A DNA stretch of 64,000 nt from CAVZOY01 sp963777095. GTDB taxonomy: Bacteria > Actinomycetota > Actinomycetes > Mycobacteriales > Geodermatophilaceae. The position numbers and the translations under genes were made by a program. The first letter of the stretch is position 1; each line of letters opens with the position of its first letter. Shown piece after piece: positions 54,455-63,902 of the stretch. The stretch lies in the NCBI GenBank assembly GCA_963777095.1, contig CAVZOY010000001.1, positions 620,001-684,000 of the forward strand, given 5' to 3'. The notes beneath the pieces are model-generated. The model was not told the DNA's origin. It did not search any database and saw only the letters and a list, made by a program, of their open reading frames with translations.

Positions 54455-55306
54455 TCAGACGTCGTCCTCGACCGGACCGTCGAGGAAATCCGTCAGCAGC
54501 GGCAGCAGCCACTCGTGCCGGTCGAGCATCCCGGAACCCGGCGGCATGAAGTGCGTGGTGCCCGGGAGGACCGCCAGGCGTGCCCTGGTGAGGCCGGCGA
54601 GGTCCCCCATCGCGCCGCCGCCCAGCAGGCGGAAGAGCTCCACCGCGGACTCGACGGTGAGGGCGTCCGCGTCGCCGGCGACCACGAACGAGGGCACCGA
54701 GATGCCGGGCACGTCGGCGGTCCAGTCGAACGGCGTCTCGTCCAGGGTCTTGAGCTTCTGCACGAGGACCGGAAAGCGGTCCGGGTCGGGCGCGACCTCC
54801 CGGTAGGTGGCCTCGAACGGCGATCCGGCGAACATCTCCGGCGTGATCGTCGGGATCATCTCGAGCAGCTCCGGTTGCATCCCGGCGCTGGCGTGCGACG
54901 CCGAGACCACCGTGAGGCTGCGGACCAGGTCCGGATGCCGGACGGCGAGTTGCAGGGCTGCCGCGCCGCCCATGCTGAACCCGACCACGTGGACGCTCGG
55001 GATGCCGAGGTGGGCCACCAGTGCGGCCGCGTCGTCCGCGAGGTTCTCGTAGGTGATGGGCCGGTCGGCGTCCCCGGTCCGGCCGTGCGCCTGCTGGTCC
55101 GCCACGACGACGGTGCGGTCGGCGGCGAGACCGGGCAGCAGCGGTCCGAAGTCGGCGGTGGTCATGTAGGCGCCGTGCAGGAGGAGGACCGGGCTGTGGT
55201 CCGCACCGCGGTCGCTGCCGTGGATCTCGTAGTACATCCGCAGGCCGTTGACCGCGGCGTACCCGGTCGTCGGCTCCGCGCCCGTGCGCTCGGCGATGTC
55301 GGTCAC
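54455..55306 (-). CDS. Alpha/beta hydrolase
   Basis: A protein of about 283 residues. The oxyanion motif is VLLLHGAYMT, the nucleophile elbow is VGFSMGG (Ser in GFSMG), the acid is probably the Asp in FVVAGDADALT, and the catalytic His lies in LPGTTHFMP. This is the common esterase/haloperoxidase-like group. I prefer the GTG at 55306, because GGGGAG lies seven bases before it; an in-frame ATG at 55321 has no ribosome site. Substrate unknown. Confidence 0.88.
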   Translation of the reverse strand: MTDIAERTGAEPTTGYAAVNGLRMYYEIHGSDRGADHSPVLLLHGAYMTTADFGPLLPGLAADRTVVVADQQAHGRTGDADRPITYENLADDAAALVAHLGIPSVHVVGFSMGGAAALQLAVRHPDLVRSLTVVSASHASAGMQPELLEMIPTITPEMFAGSPFEATYREVAPDPDRFPVLVQKLKTLDETPFDWTADVPGISVPSFVVAGDADALTVESAVELFRLLGGGAMGDLAGLTRARLAVLPGTTHFMPPGSGMLDRHEWLLPLLTDFLDGPVEDDV

Positions 55307-55400
55307 GTCGCTGCTCCCCATCCGTCGGCCGGCTGGATCCTTCCGCAGCCCGCTCCGTGCGGACAGACCTTCTGTCGCAGGTCGCTGCCAGGATGGCGCC

Positions 55401-56944
55401 GTGCTGCTCGCCGACGTCGTCGCCGCCTCCGCCGAGGTCGCGGCCACGCGCTCGCGCACCGCCAAGGCCCAGGCGATCGCGTCGGTGCTGCGACGGGCGG
55501 AGCCCGGCGAGGTCGAACCGGTCACCGCCTGGCTCGCGGGCGACACGCTGCAGGGCCGGCTCGGGGTCGGCTGGCGCACGCTGGCGGCTCGGGCCACCGA
55601 GCCCGCGGACGCCGCGACGCTCACGGTCGGTGACGTCGACGCCGCGCTGACCGAGCTCGCCGGGGCGAGCGGCCGGGCTCGGTCGCCCGGCGGGACGCCG
55701 TCCTCAGCCGGGTGCTCGCCGCCGCCACCGCCGACGAGCAGCGCTTCCTCGTCCGGCTGCTCACGGGCGAGCTGCGCCAGGGTGCGCTCGAGGGCGTGGT
55801 GCTCGACGCGGTCGCCGGGGCGGCCGAGGTCCCCGCCGCGAGCGTCCGGCGGGCCTTCATGCTCTCCGGCCGGTTGCCGCTCACCGCGACGACCGCGCTG
55901 TCCGGTGGCCGGGAGGCCCTCGACGCCGTCCGGCTCGAGGTGGGCCGGCCCGTCCAGCCGATGCTGGCCAGCCCCGGCTCGTCGCTGAGCACGGCGCTCG
56001 ACGACCTCGGCACCGACGTCACGGTCGAGTTCAAGCTCGACGGGGCCCGCATCCAGGTGCATCGCGAAGGCGACGACGTCCGGGTGTGGACCCGCAGCCT
56101 GCGCGAGATCACCGACGGCGTGCCGGAGCTCGTGGCACGGATCCGGGCGCTGCCGTGCCGCACCGCCGTGCTCGACGGCGAGACCCTGGCGCTGGACGAC
56201 GACGGCCGGCCGCGCGCCTTCCAGGACACGATGAGCCGCTTCGGCAGCTACGGGACGGGTGGGGAGGAGAGAGCCGACGTCGTGCTGAGCCCGTTCCTGT
56301 TCGACGTGCTGCACCTCGACGGCCGCGACCTGCTCGACGAGCCGCTGTCGGTCCGGCTCGACGCGCTGGCCGGGCTGCTGGCCGACGAGGAGCACGCGGC
56401 GCTGCGCATGCCCGGCCTGCGCTCGCCCACGCCGGAGCAGGCCGACGACGTGCTGGCCGACGCGCTCGCCGCGGGCCACGAGGGCGTCGTGGTCAAGGCG
56501 CTCGACGCCCTGTACGCGGCCGGTCGGCGCGGACGCGCGTGGCAGAAGGTCAAGCCGGTGCACACCCTCGACCTGGTCGTGCTCGGCGCCGAGTGGGGGT
56601 ACGGACGGCGCACCGGCACGCTGTCGAACATCCACCTCGGCGCCCGCGACCCCGACGGCGGCGAGCCGGTGATGGTGGGCAAGACGTTCAAGGGCATGAC
56701 CGACGAGCTGCTGGCCTGGCAGACCCGCACCTTCCCCGGGCACGCGGCCGCCTCCGAGCAGTGGGGCGTCCGGCTCCGGCCCGAGCTCGTGGTCGAGATC
56801 GCCGTGGACGGCGTCCAGCGCAGTCCGCGCTATCCGGGTGGGGTCGCGCTGCGCTTCGCCCGCGTCGTCCGCTACCGCCCCGACAAGACGGCCGCCGAGG
56901 CCGACACGATCGACGCCGTCCGGGGGCTCGTGGTGGGCGCCTGA
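55401..56944 (+). CDS. ligB: ATP-dependent DNA ligase (LigB type), one shift
   Basis: A ligase of about 514 residues matching mycobacterial LigB in size and order. The N-terminal helical DNA-binding domain (RTAKAQAIASVLRRAEPGEVEPVTAWL) is followed by the adenylation domain with motif I EFKLDGARIQVHR (AMP-accepting Lys), motif III FDVLHLDG, motif IV EGVVVKALD, motif V AWQKVKPVHTLDLVV, and the OB-fold with FARVVRYRPDKTAAEAD. One base seems missing in the GGG run near 55690. The GTG lies six bases after CAGGAT. It would act as an accessory nick-sealing enzyme beside the NAD-dependent LigA. Confidence 0.88.
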
Positions 56945-57069
56945 GGTGCGGGCCGGCGCGACCCCGTCCGCCGTGGGATCGACGGACGGGGTCTTGACGC
57001 CGGCCACACCCGGGACAGGACGACGCCCGTTCCGGGATTACCTCGCCGGCGCCCTGGCCAACCGGCCGG

Positions 57070-57843
57070 TCACCGCTGGGGTTGCGGGGGCGGCAGCGGC
57101 ACGTCGCCCGTCTCGACGAGCTGCACCGCGACGTCCCGCAGCTTGCGGTTGGTCCGCTGGCTGCTGACGGCGAGCAGGCCGAACGCCTCGTCCCTGCTGA
57201 CCTTGTAGCGCTCCATCAGGATGCCCTGCGCCGCGCCGATGTCCCGGCTGCTGGTCAGCGCCGCCTCGACGGAGCGGGCGTGATCGGCGAGGCTGCCGCC
57301 CCAGATCGCCAGGGCGCAGAACGACGCGAGCACCTGCAGGAGCGGCAGGACCCGGTCCAGGTCGAAGGCCTCCGGCTGCCGCGCGTAGAGGTTCATGCCG
57401 CCGAGGACGTGCCGCCCGTCGTCGTCCCCGTCGTCCTCCAGGTGCAGGCGGTACGACAGCATCGACAGCACGCCCAGCTCAGCGGCGCGCGGGCCGAAGT
57501 CCGGCCACGACGCGGAGTGCCGCAGATCGTCGGCGACGAGGGGCGACTCCGAGTGCAGCGCGTCGACGCACGGCCCCGACCCGAGCTCGTACTGCACCCG
57601 GTCCACCCGATCGACCAGAGGGTCGGTCGCACCGAGCGTCGACAGCGCGCCGCCGGGCCGGACCCGCGTCATCCCGGCCAACTCCGCCCCCGGCACCATC
57701 TCCGCGGCGACGGACATCATGGCCGTCGCGGCGTCGGCCTCACTGCCGAACAGGCGGAGTCTGGAGGTCACCGACGCGTAGACGCCGATGAGCTGTTCGG
57801 CCGAGACGGCAGCCGGTTCCGAGAGCACGAGAGCAGGCCTCAC
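57070..57843 (-). CDS. GAF-ANTAR RNA-binding antiterminator
   Basis: The 257-residue protein has a GAF domain (about 15-175: VYASVTSRLRLFGSEADAATAMM, ELGSGPCVDALHSESPLVADDL, ASFCALAIWG) and a C-terminal ANTAR domain (about 185-245: IGAAQGILMERYKVSRDEAFGLL, SSQRTNRKLRDVAVQLV). The conserved Ala and Arg/Lys residues that read paired RNA hexaloops are present. The GTG at 57843 gives the family-typical length. An RsbW-like kinase gene lies just upstream on the same strand, so both may act in one stress response. Confidence 0.9.
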   Translation of the reverse strand: MRPALVLSEPAAVSAEQLIGVYASVTSRLRLFGSEADAATAMMSVAAEMVPGAELAGMTRVRPGGALSTLGATDPLVDRVDRVQYELGSGPCVDALHSESPLVADDLRHSASWPDFGPRAAELGVLSMLSYRLHLEDDGDDDGRHVLGGMNLYARQPEAFDLDRVLPLLQVLASFCALAIWGGSLADHARSVEAALTSSRDIGAAQGILMERYKVSRDEAFGLLAVSSQRTNRKLRDVAVQLVETGDVPLPPPQPQR

Positions 57844-57944
57844 CCAACATGGAGGGTCGAGCCGCGCACCGGATCGGCACGCGGGGTGAGGCCGCTGTCT
57901 GACCTGGGTGGAGCCTACGCGTTCAGCAGGCGGAATCGACGGCT

Positions 57945-58403
57945 CTAGGCCGATGCCTCGGCGCGGGTCCGCTCGATGCAGGCCCAGGCGGTCTTGCGGC
58001 CGTCCCGCGTCGTCCACCCGTGCGCTCCGCACAGCCGCGCCACGAGGTGCAGGCCCAGCCCGCCCAGGGCGGCGTCCCGGCCGAAGGCAGGCACCGGCGG
58101 CACGTCAGCGGCCTCATCGCTGACCTCGAGCAGCCACGAGTCGGCGTCCACGGTCACCCGGACCCGGACGGGCAGCCGGCCGTGCCGCAGCGCGTTGGAG
58201 CCGAGCTCCTCGAAGGCGAGCAGGAGGCGTTCGACGGCGGCCTCGTCGATGCCGGTGGGGCCGACGTCGTCGGCCAGCATCGACGCGAGGAGCCGACGGT
58301 CCACGGTCAGCTCCGCGATGGTCGCCGGTTGCCAGGTGCCGAGCACGCTGGCCCGCGGACTGCTCGGCGGCGGTGAACGGTGCGCCCACAGCGAGTGGCT
58401 CAT
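57945..58403 (-). CDS. RsbW-like HATPase (anti-sigma kinase)
   Basis: The 152-residue GHKL kinase has an N-box LLLAFEELGSNALRHG, a G1 box WLLEVSDEAADVPP and GLGLHLVARLCGAHGW. It begins MSHSLWAHRS, with GGGAG six bases before the ATG. The segment TWQPATIAELT before the N-box matches the reconstructed paralogue at 17029. It likely phosphorylates a STAS protein or binds a sigma factor. It is followed by the GAF-ANTAR gene on the same strand. Confidence 0.9.
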   Translation of the reverse strand: MSHSLWAHRSPPPSSPRASVLGTWQPATIAELTVDRRLLASMLADDVGPTGIDEAAVERLLLAFEELGSNALRHGRLPVRVRVTVDADSWLLEVSDEAADVPPVPAFGRDAALGGLGLHLVARLCGAHGWTTRDGRKTAWACIERTRAEASA

Positions 58404-58709
58404 CTGGCGCTCCCGGGGCCTCGGACCGGCTGCGCACGCGCTCGGCCATCGGTCCCGGGCGACAGGGCACCCTGGAGCAGACCGGACCCGTGCTGTTACA
58501 GCTCCGTGGGGGGAACCTTACGCGCCCCCTGCGAAGACGGCTGCGTCTCGCCGGGGAACGCGCCCGAGAACTCCGCCGTCGCACCGTCCGGGCGTAGGCT
58601 CGGATGTTCCCGTTCCGCATGCTCGCTCGTGAGCTGCGGGTACGGCCTCTTCCAGGACTGCCGCGAGGTTCGACCCTCAGTCCTCCCGCCGCTGGGACGA
58701 GGACCGACC
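58404..58709. other. Divergent intergenic region
   Basis: A 306-base region between the RsbW-like gene and the GAF-ANTAR gene. No coding frame is supported. TAGGCT (58595-58600) could be a -10 for the rightward gene, and GGGGAACCTTACG (around 58511) resembles an ECF-type -35 without a matching -10. Nothing else is recognised. Confidence 0.35.
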
Positions 58710-59444
58710 ATGGACATCCAGAACGAGGCGCGCCCGGGTCTTCCGCCCGACCGGTACGTCGCCTTCGCCGAGCTGAGCCGGATCATGCTCACCACGCAGT
58801 CGCTGGACAGCACGCTCCTGCGCATCGCCGATCTGGCCCGTGAGACGGTCGCCGGCGCCCTCGAGGTCTCGGTGACGATGCTGGACGGCGAGCGGCCGGT
58901 CACCGTGGTGTTCACCGGGCAGCTCGCGGCCTTCCTCGACGAGCGCCAGTACGACGTCGGCTTCGGCCCCTGCGTCGAGGCCGCGCTGACCGGCGCGACG
59001 ATCACGATCCCCGACACGTCGGACAGCGCCGTCCACCCGGACTTCGCCCGGTCGGCGTTCCGGCACGGCGTGACCCACACGGTCTCGGTCGGCCTGCCGG
59101 TCGAGCACCACTGCATCGGCGCGCTCAACGTCTACGGCGCCGGTGGCGGAGGCTTCGACGACGAGGCGGTCGAGGCCGTGACCGCGTTCGCCGGGTACGC
59201 CGCCGTCGCCGCGACGAACGCCAACATCCACGCGTCCACGGCGACCCTCGCCCGCAACCTCGAGCGCGCGCTCGACTCCCGGGCGGTCATCGACCAGGCG
59301 AAGGGCGTCCTGATGGCCCGGCACGGCCTCGCACCCGGCGCCGCGTTCGACCTGCTCTCCGAGCAGTCGCAGCGCAGCAACCGCAAGCTCCGGGAGATCG
59401 CGGAGGAGCTGGTGGCCGGCACGCAGCGGCCGGCGGACACCTGA
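58710..59444 (+). CDS. GAF-ANTAR RNA-binding antiterminator
   Basis: The 244-residue protein has a GAF domain (about 15-165: AFAELSRIMLTTQSLDSTLLRIADLA, VGFGPCVEAALTGATITIPDT, GLPVEHHCIGALNVYG) and an ANTAR domain (about 180-238: AVIDQAKGVLMARHGLAPGAAFDLL, SQRSNRKLREIAEELV). The DQAKGVLM and NRKLR motifs are textbook ANTAR. GACGAGGACCGACC before the ATG is the ribosome site. It is an intact relative of the decayed copies at 30.6-32.0 kb. Confidence 0.92.
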   Translation: MDIQNEARPGLPPDRYVAFAELSRIMLTTQSLDSTLLRIADLARETVAGALEVSVTMLDGERPVTVVFTGQLAAFLDERQYDVGFGPCVEAALTGATITIPDTSDSAVHPDFARSAFRHGVTHTVSVGLPVEHHCIGALNVYGAGGGGFDDEAVEAVTAFAGYAAVAATNANIHASTATLARNLERALDSRAVIDQAKGVLMARHGLAPGAAFDLLSEQSQRSNRKLREIAEELVAGTQRPADT

Positions 59445-59453
59445 TCCGGCCGG

Positions 59454-60485
59454 TCAGAGCTCGGCCACGCGCGGGGCCACCTCGGTGCCGAGCAGCTCGA
59501 TGCCGCGCAGCAGGTCGGCGTGCGCGAGCCGCGGATTGGTCATCTGGATGGAGACGCGGTCGACGCCGCCGAGCTGCTCCGAGACCCGCACGAGCTTCGT
59601 GGCCACGGTCTCCGGGTCGCCCATGAAGAAGGCGCCGTCCGGGCCGCTGGTGGCGTCGAACTGCGCGCGGGACGGCGGGGCGAAGCCCGCGCTCCCGGGA
59701 GACCTTGGCGAACAACTCGTGCCAGCCCGGGTAGATCGTGTCGGCGGCTTCCTCGGTGCTGCCGGCGACGAAGCCGAACACGTGCAGGCCGACCTGCAGC
59801 GCCTCCGGCGGGTGCCCGGCCTGGGCGCCGGCCCTGCGGTAGAGGTCGACCAGCGGCGCGAACCGGCGCGGCTCGCCACCGATGATCGCCACCATGAGCG
59901 GCAGGCCGAGCAGCCCGGCGCGGACGAAGGACTCCGGTGTGCCACCCACGCCGACCCAGATCGGCAGCGGGTCCTGCAGCGGTCGGGGGTACACGCCCTG
60001 GCCGGTGAGCGCCGGCCGGTGCCGCCCCGACCAGACCACGTGCTCGGACTCGCGGATCCGCAGCAGCAGGTCGAGCTTCTCCTCGAAGAGCTCGTCGTAG
60101 TCGGCCAGGTCCAGGCCGAACAGCGGGAACGCCTCGATGAACGAGCCCCGGCCGACCACCAGGTCGATCCGTCCCCGCGAGATCAGGTCCAGGGTCGCGA
60201 ACTGCTGGAAGACCCGCACCGGGTCGGCGGCGCTGAGCACGGCGACGGCGCTGCCGAGCCGGATGCGGGACGGTCCGCGCGGCCGCTGCGGCCAGGATGA
60301 TCGGCGGCGCGGAGTCGTAGTACTCCTCGCGGTGGTGCTCGCCGATGCCGAACGAGTAGAGGCCGACCCGGTCGGCGAGCTCGATCTCCTCGAGCAGGTG
60401 CGCCATCCGCTCCTCGGGCCGGACCACCTGCGCCGGTCGACGGGTCGGTCACCGCTGCGACGAAGCTGTCGATGCCCAGGTGCAC
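59454..60485 (-). CDS. LLM-class flavin-dependent oxidoreductase, several frameshifts
   Basis: Joined, about 340 residues: VHLGIDSFVAAVTDP, PEERMAHLLEEIELADRVGLYSFGIGEHHR, IRLGSAVAVLSAADPVRVFQQFATLDLISRGRIDLVVGRGSF over several lines, GVGGTPESFVRAGLLGLPL, and a tail with FFMGDPETVATKL and GIELLGTEV. This is the luciferase-like TIM-barrel family using FMN or F420. Shifts lie near 59695, 60283 and 60430. The GTG giving VHLGIDSF is the family start. Cofactor and substrate are not determined; many actinobacterial members use F420. Confidence 0.82.
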
Positions 60486-60556
60486 GGCGCGAGTCAACCA
60501 GCGGGCGACCGAGAGCCTTCGCGCGCGGGCCCGCCGCGCGGCGTAGCGTCCCGCGC

Positions 60557-63168
60557 GTGCCCCTCCCCACGGGAACCGTCACCTTCTGCATGACGGACAT
60601 CGAGGGCTCGACGCGGTTGCTGGCCGAGCTCGGGGACGGGTACGCCCCCGTCCTGGAGGCCCACCGCGCCATCGTTCGCACCGAGCTGGCCCGGCACTCC
60701 GGCGTCGAGGTCGAGACCGAGGGCGACGCCTTCTTCTGCGTCTTCGCGCGCGCCGTCGACGCGGTGAGCTGGGCGGTCGCGGTGCAGCGCTGCCTGGCGG
60801 CCCACGCGTGGCCCGCCGGAGGTCCGGTGCGGGTGCGGATGGGCGTGCACACCGGCGAGGGAGTGCTCAGCGGCGGTGGCTACGTCGGCATGGACGTGCA
60901 CGAGGTCGCGCGGGTGACCGCGGCGGGCCACGGGGGCCAGATCCTGCTGACGGCCTCGACGCACGCGCTGCTCGAGGGGCACTGGCCTCCGGGCGTCGGG
61001 GACGTGCCGCTGGGTTCGCACCGGCTCAAGGACCTGCCGTCCCCGGTCGCGCTGCACCAGGTCGTCGCCGAGGGGCTGGAGCAACGCTTCGCGCCGCTGC
61101 GCACGCTGGAGCGACCCGAGTACGACCTGCCGGTCCCCGCGACCCCGATCTTCGGTCGCGACCGCGACACCGAGCGCGTCCGCGAGCTGCTGGACCGACA
61201 GCGCCTCGTCACCCTCACCGGCCCCGGCGGGGTCGGCAAGACGCGGCTGGCCCTGCACCTGGCCGCCCTGGCCGGCGGCGCGTTCCCCGACGGCGTCGTC
61301 TTCGTCCCGCTGGCCGAGGTGCGCGACCCCGATCTGGTGCCGGACGAGATCGCCCGGGCGCTGGCCCTGCCGCCGGCGTCGTACGGCGGCGAGGGCATGG
61401 CCCGGCTGACCGGGTACCTCCGGGACCGTCGGATGCTCCTGGTCCTCGACAACGTCGAGCAGCTCGGCGAGGGCGCCGAGGTCATCGGCCGGGTCCTGGC
61501 CGGGGCCACCGGCCGTGCGGATCCTCGCGACCTCCCGCGGTCCCCTCCGGCTGCGGGAGGAGCAGCAGTACCCGGTCGGGCCGCTGGACCCGCGGGCGGC
61601 GGTGGACCAGTTCGTCGAGCGGGCGCAGGCCGTGCGTCCCGACCTCCTGCTGGGGCCGGCCGAGCTGGACGCCGTCGCCAGGATCGTGGACGGCGTCGAC
61701 GGGCTCCCGCTGGCCGTGGAGCTCGCCGCCGCCCGTGTCCAGCACGCTGAGCCCCGCGCACATCGCCGACCGCCTGGGCTCCCAGCTGCGCCTGCTGAGC
61801 GGCGGGCCACGCGACCTGCCGCGCCGTCAGCAGACCATCCGGTCGACGCTGGTGTGGAGCTACGACCTGCTCGACGACCCTGCTCGACGCACCTTCGCCG
61901 CGTTCGCCGTCTTCCCGGGTGGGGCGACCCTCGAGGCGCTGGAGGAGGTCGCCGCCCCCGACCCGCGCGGTCCCGACGTCCTCGGCTGCCTCGACGCGCT
62001 GGTCGACCAGGGTCTCGTCCGCCGGGCGCTCGACGGCTCGGACCGGTTCACGACCCTCCAGGTGGTGCGCGAGCTGGCCGACGGAGGTGCTCGAGGACCG
62101 GGGCGAGGAGCCGGCGGTGTGGCGGCGGGCCGCCGAGCGGCTGGCCACGCTCGCCGAGCGGACCGCTCCCCTGCTGCTCACCGAGCACCCGGCCGGGCAC
62201 CTCGACCGGCTCCAGGCCGAGCACGACAACATCCGGGCCGCCCTGGCGTGGGCCACCGAGCAGGACCCGCTGCTCGCGGCGCGCCATCGCGGCGCCGATG
62301 TGGCGCTTCTGGCAGATGCGTGGCTACCTCCGGGAGGGTCGCGCCGCCCTGGAGGCCGTCCGCGACCGGCTGCCGGACGACGCGGTCGACGCCCGCTTCG
62401 ACGTCCTCACCGCGATCGGCGGCGTGGCCTACTGGCAGCGCGACCTGGCGGCCGGCGAGGCCGCCTACGGCGCGGCCCTCGCCCTGGCCGAGGGCACCGG
62501 CAACCGGGCGGCGACCGCCGAGGCGCTCTTCAACCTGGCCTTCCCCGTGTGGCAGCAGGGTCGCCTCGGCGGAGGCCGCCGACCTGGCCACGCGCAGCGG
62601 TGATCTCTTCGCGGAGCTCGGCGACGACGACGGGACGGGGCGCGTGCTGTGGCTGCGCGGCGACCTGGCGCTGCTGATGGGCTACCTGGCCGAGGCCGAG
62701 CGGCTGCAGCGCGAGTCGGTGGCGCGCCACCGCGGCGGCCCGAACGCCTTCCAGCTCGGCTGGTCGCTGCGCATGCTCGGCCGGACGGTGCTTCTCCAGG
62801 GCCGCGCCGAGGAGGCGCGGACGATCCTCGACGAGAGCCTGCGGCTGTTCGCGCCGTCCGGTGACGTGTCGGCGCTCGTGCTGCACGTCGCGGACTTCGC
62901 GATGCTGGCGGGGCTCGAGGGCGACGTCGAGCGGCAGGTCCGGCTGGTCGGCGCCATGCGCCGGATCAAGGAGCTGACCGGCACCGAGCTGGTCGACCAC
63001 CCGGTCAACGAGGTGCCCGGGATCGACCGGACGCTGGCGGACCTGGGAGCCGACGCCGAGCGGCTGCTCGCGGAGGGCGCCGCGATGACCGACGACGAGG
63101 TCGTGCGGTACGCCCTGCGGGAGCAGGTCTCCGCCGGTTCCGGATCGCAGGGCACCATCGGGGCGTGA
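60557..63168 (+). CDS. Class III cyclase-like domain with NB-ARC-type ATPase and TPR, several frameshifts
   Basis: Joined, about 870 residues. The cyclase domain has both metal Asp residues (Asp14 in MTDIEGSTRLL, Asp57 in EGDAFFCVF), but the usual Asn-x-x-x-Arg site reads DVHEVARV, so the transition-state Asn is His. This variant is common in cyclase-LuxR proteins and may be weak or inactive. An NB-ARC/STAND ATPase follows (Walker A LTGPGGVGKTRL, Walker B RMLLVLDNVEQL, LATSRGPLRL, GLPLAVELAA), then TPR helices. Shifts lie near 61515, 61740, 62085, 62283 and 62565. GTG is seven bases after TAGCGT. Its stop overlaps the next gene start (GTGA). Confidence 0.85.
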
Positions 63169-63857
63169 CCCCGCTCGTGACCCTGCACCTGTGGGGCGTT
63201 CCGCCGCGCGCGATCCCGCGTGCCGTGCTGCACATGGCGACCGACCGGCCGCGGTTGCGCCGCACGCCGGGCCTGCGGTTCGCCAAGCTGCTGGGCACCG
63301 GCAGCGGCCGCACCTTCACCGTCCGGGACGCCGACCCGCTCCGCTGGGGCCTGCTCGCGGTCTGGGACGACGACGCCGCGGCGACCGCGTTCGAGCGCGG
63401 TCCGCTGCCGGCAGCCTGGCGGCGCTTCGCCGACGAGGAGTGGGTCGCCCGCCTCGAGCCGCTGGCGACGCGGGGGCTGTGGTCGCGACGGGAGCCGTTC
63501 GGCCGGCCGGAGCCGAAGCCGTGGTCCGGGCCGGTCGCCGCGGTGACCCGGGCGCGGCTGGTCCTCCGGCGGGCGGCGACGTTCTGGGCCGCCGTCCCGC
63601 CCGTCTCGGCCGACCTGCACCGGGCGCCCGGCCTGCGGCTGGCGCTGGGCATCGGCGAGGCGCCGATCGGCCTGCAGGGCACCTTCAGCGTCTGGGACTC
63701 GACGTCGGCGCTCAACGCCTTCGCCTACCGCGGCGCACCGCACGCCGCGGTGATCGAGCGGACGCGCCGCGAGGGCTGGTACGCCGAGGAGCTGTTCGCC
63801 CGGTTCGCCGTCCGGTCGGCGTCGGGCACGGTCGCCGGGGTCGATCCGCTGCCCTGA
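63165..63857 (+). CDS. CrtA (spheroidene monooxygenase)-like protein
   Basis: The 230-residue protein matches the small CrtA-related group: VTLHLWGVPPRAIPRAVLHMA, LRFAKLLGTGSGRTFTVRDADP, GLLAVWDD, and a second-half repeat with GIGEAPIGLQGTFSVWDS and ERTRREGWYAEELFARF. CrtA proper adds keto groups to carotenoids; the substrate of these short actinobacterial relatives is unclear, and the dimeric ferredoxin-like fold suggests heme or lipid binding. The GTG overlaps the cyclase stop, so the two are coupled in translation. Frame intact. Confidence 0.75.
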   Translation: MTPLVTLHLWGVPPRAIPRAVLHMATDRPRLRRTPGLRFAKLLGTGSGRTFTVRDADPLRWGLLAVWDDDAAATAFERGPLPAAWRRFADEEWVARLEPLATRGLWSRREPFGRPEPKPWSGPVAAVTRARLVLRRAATFWAAVPPVSADLHRAPGLRLALGIGEAPIGLQGTFSVWDSTSALNAFAYRGAPHAAVIERTRREGWYAEELFARFAVRSASGTVAGVDPLP

Positions 63858-63902
63858 GGGGCTCGCCGAACGCCGCGCCGGGCCGCCGGGGAGGATGACC
63901 CG

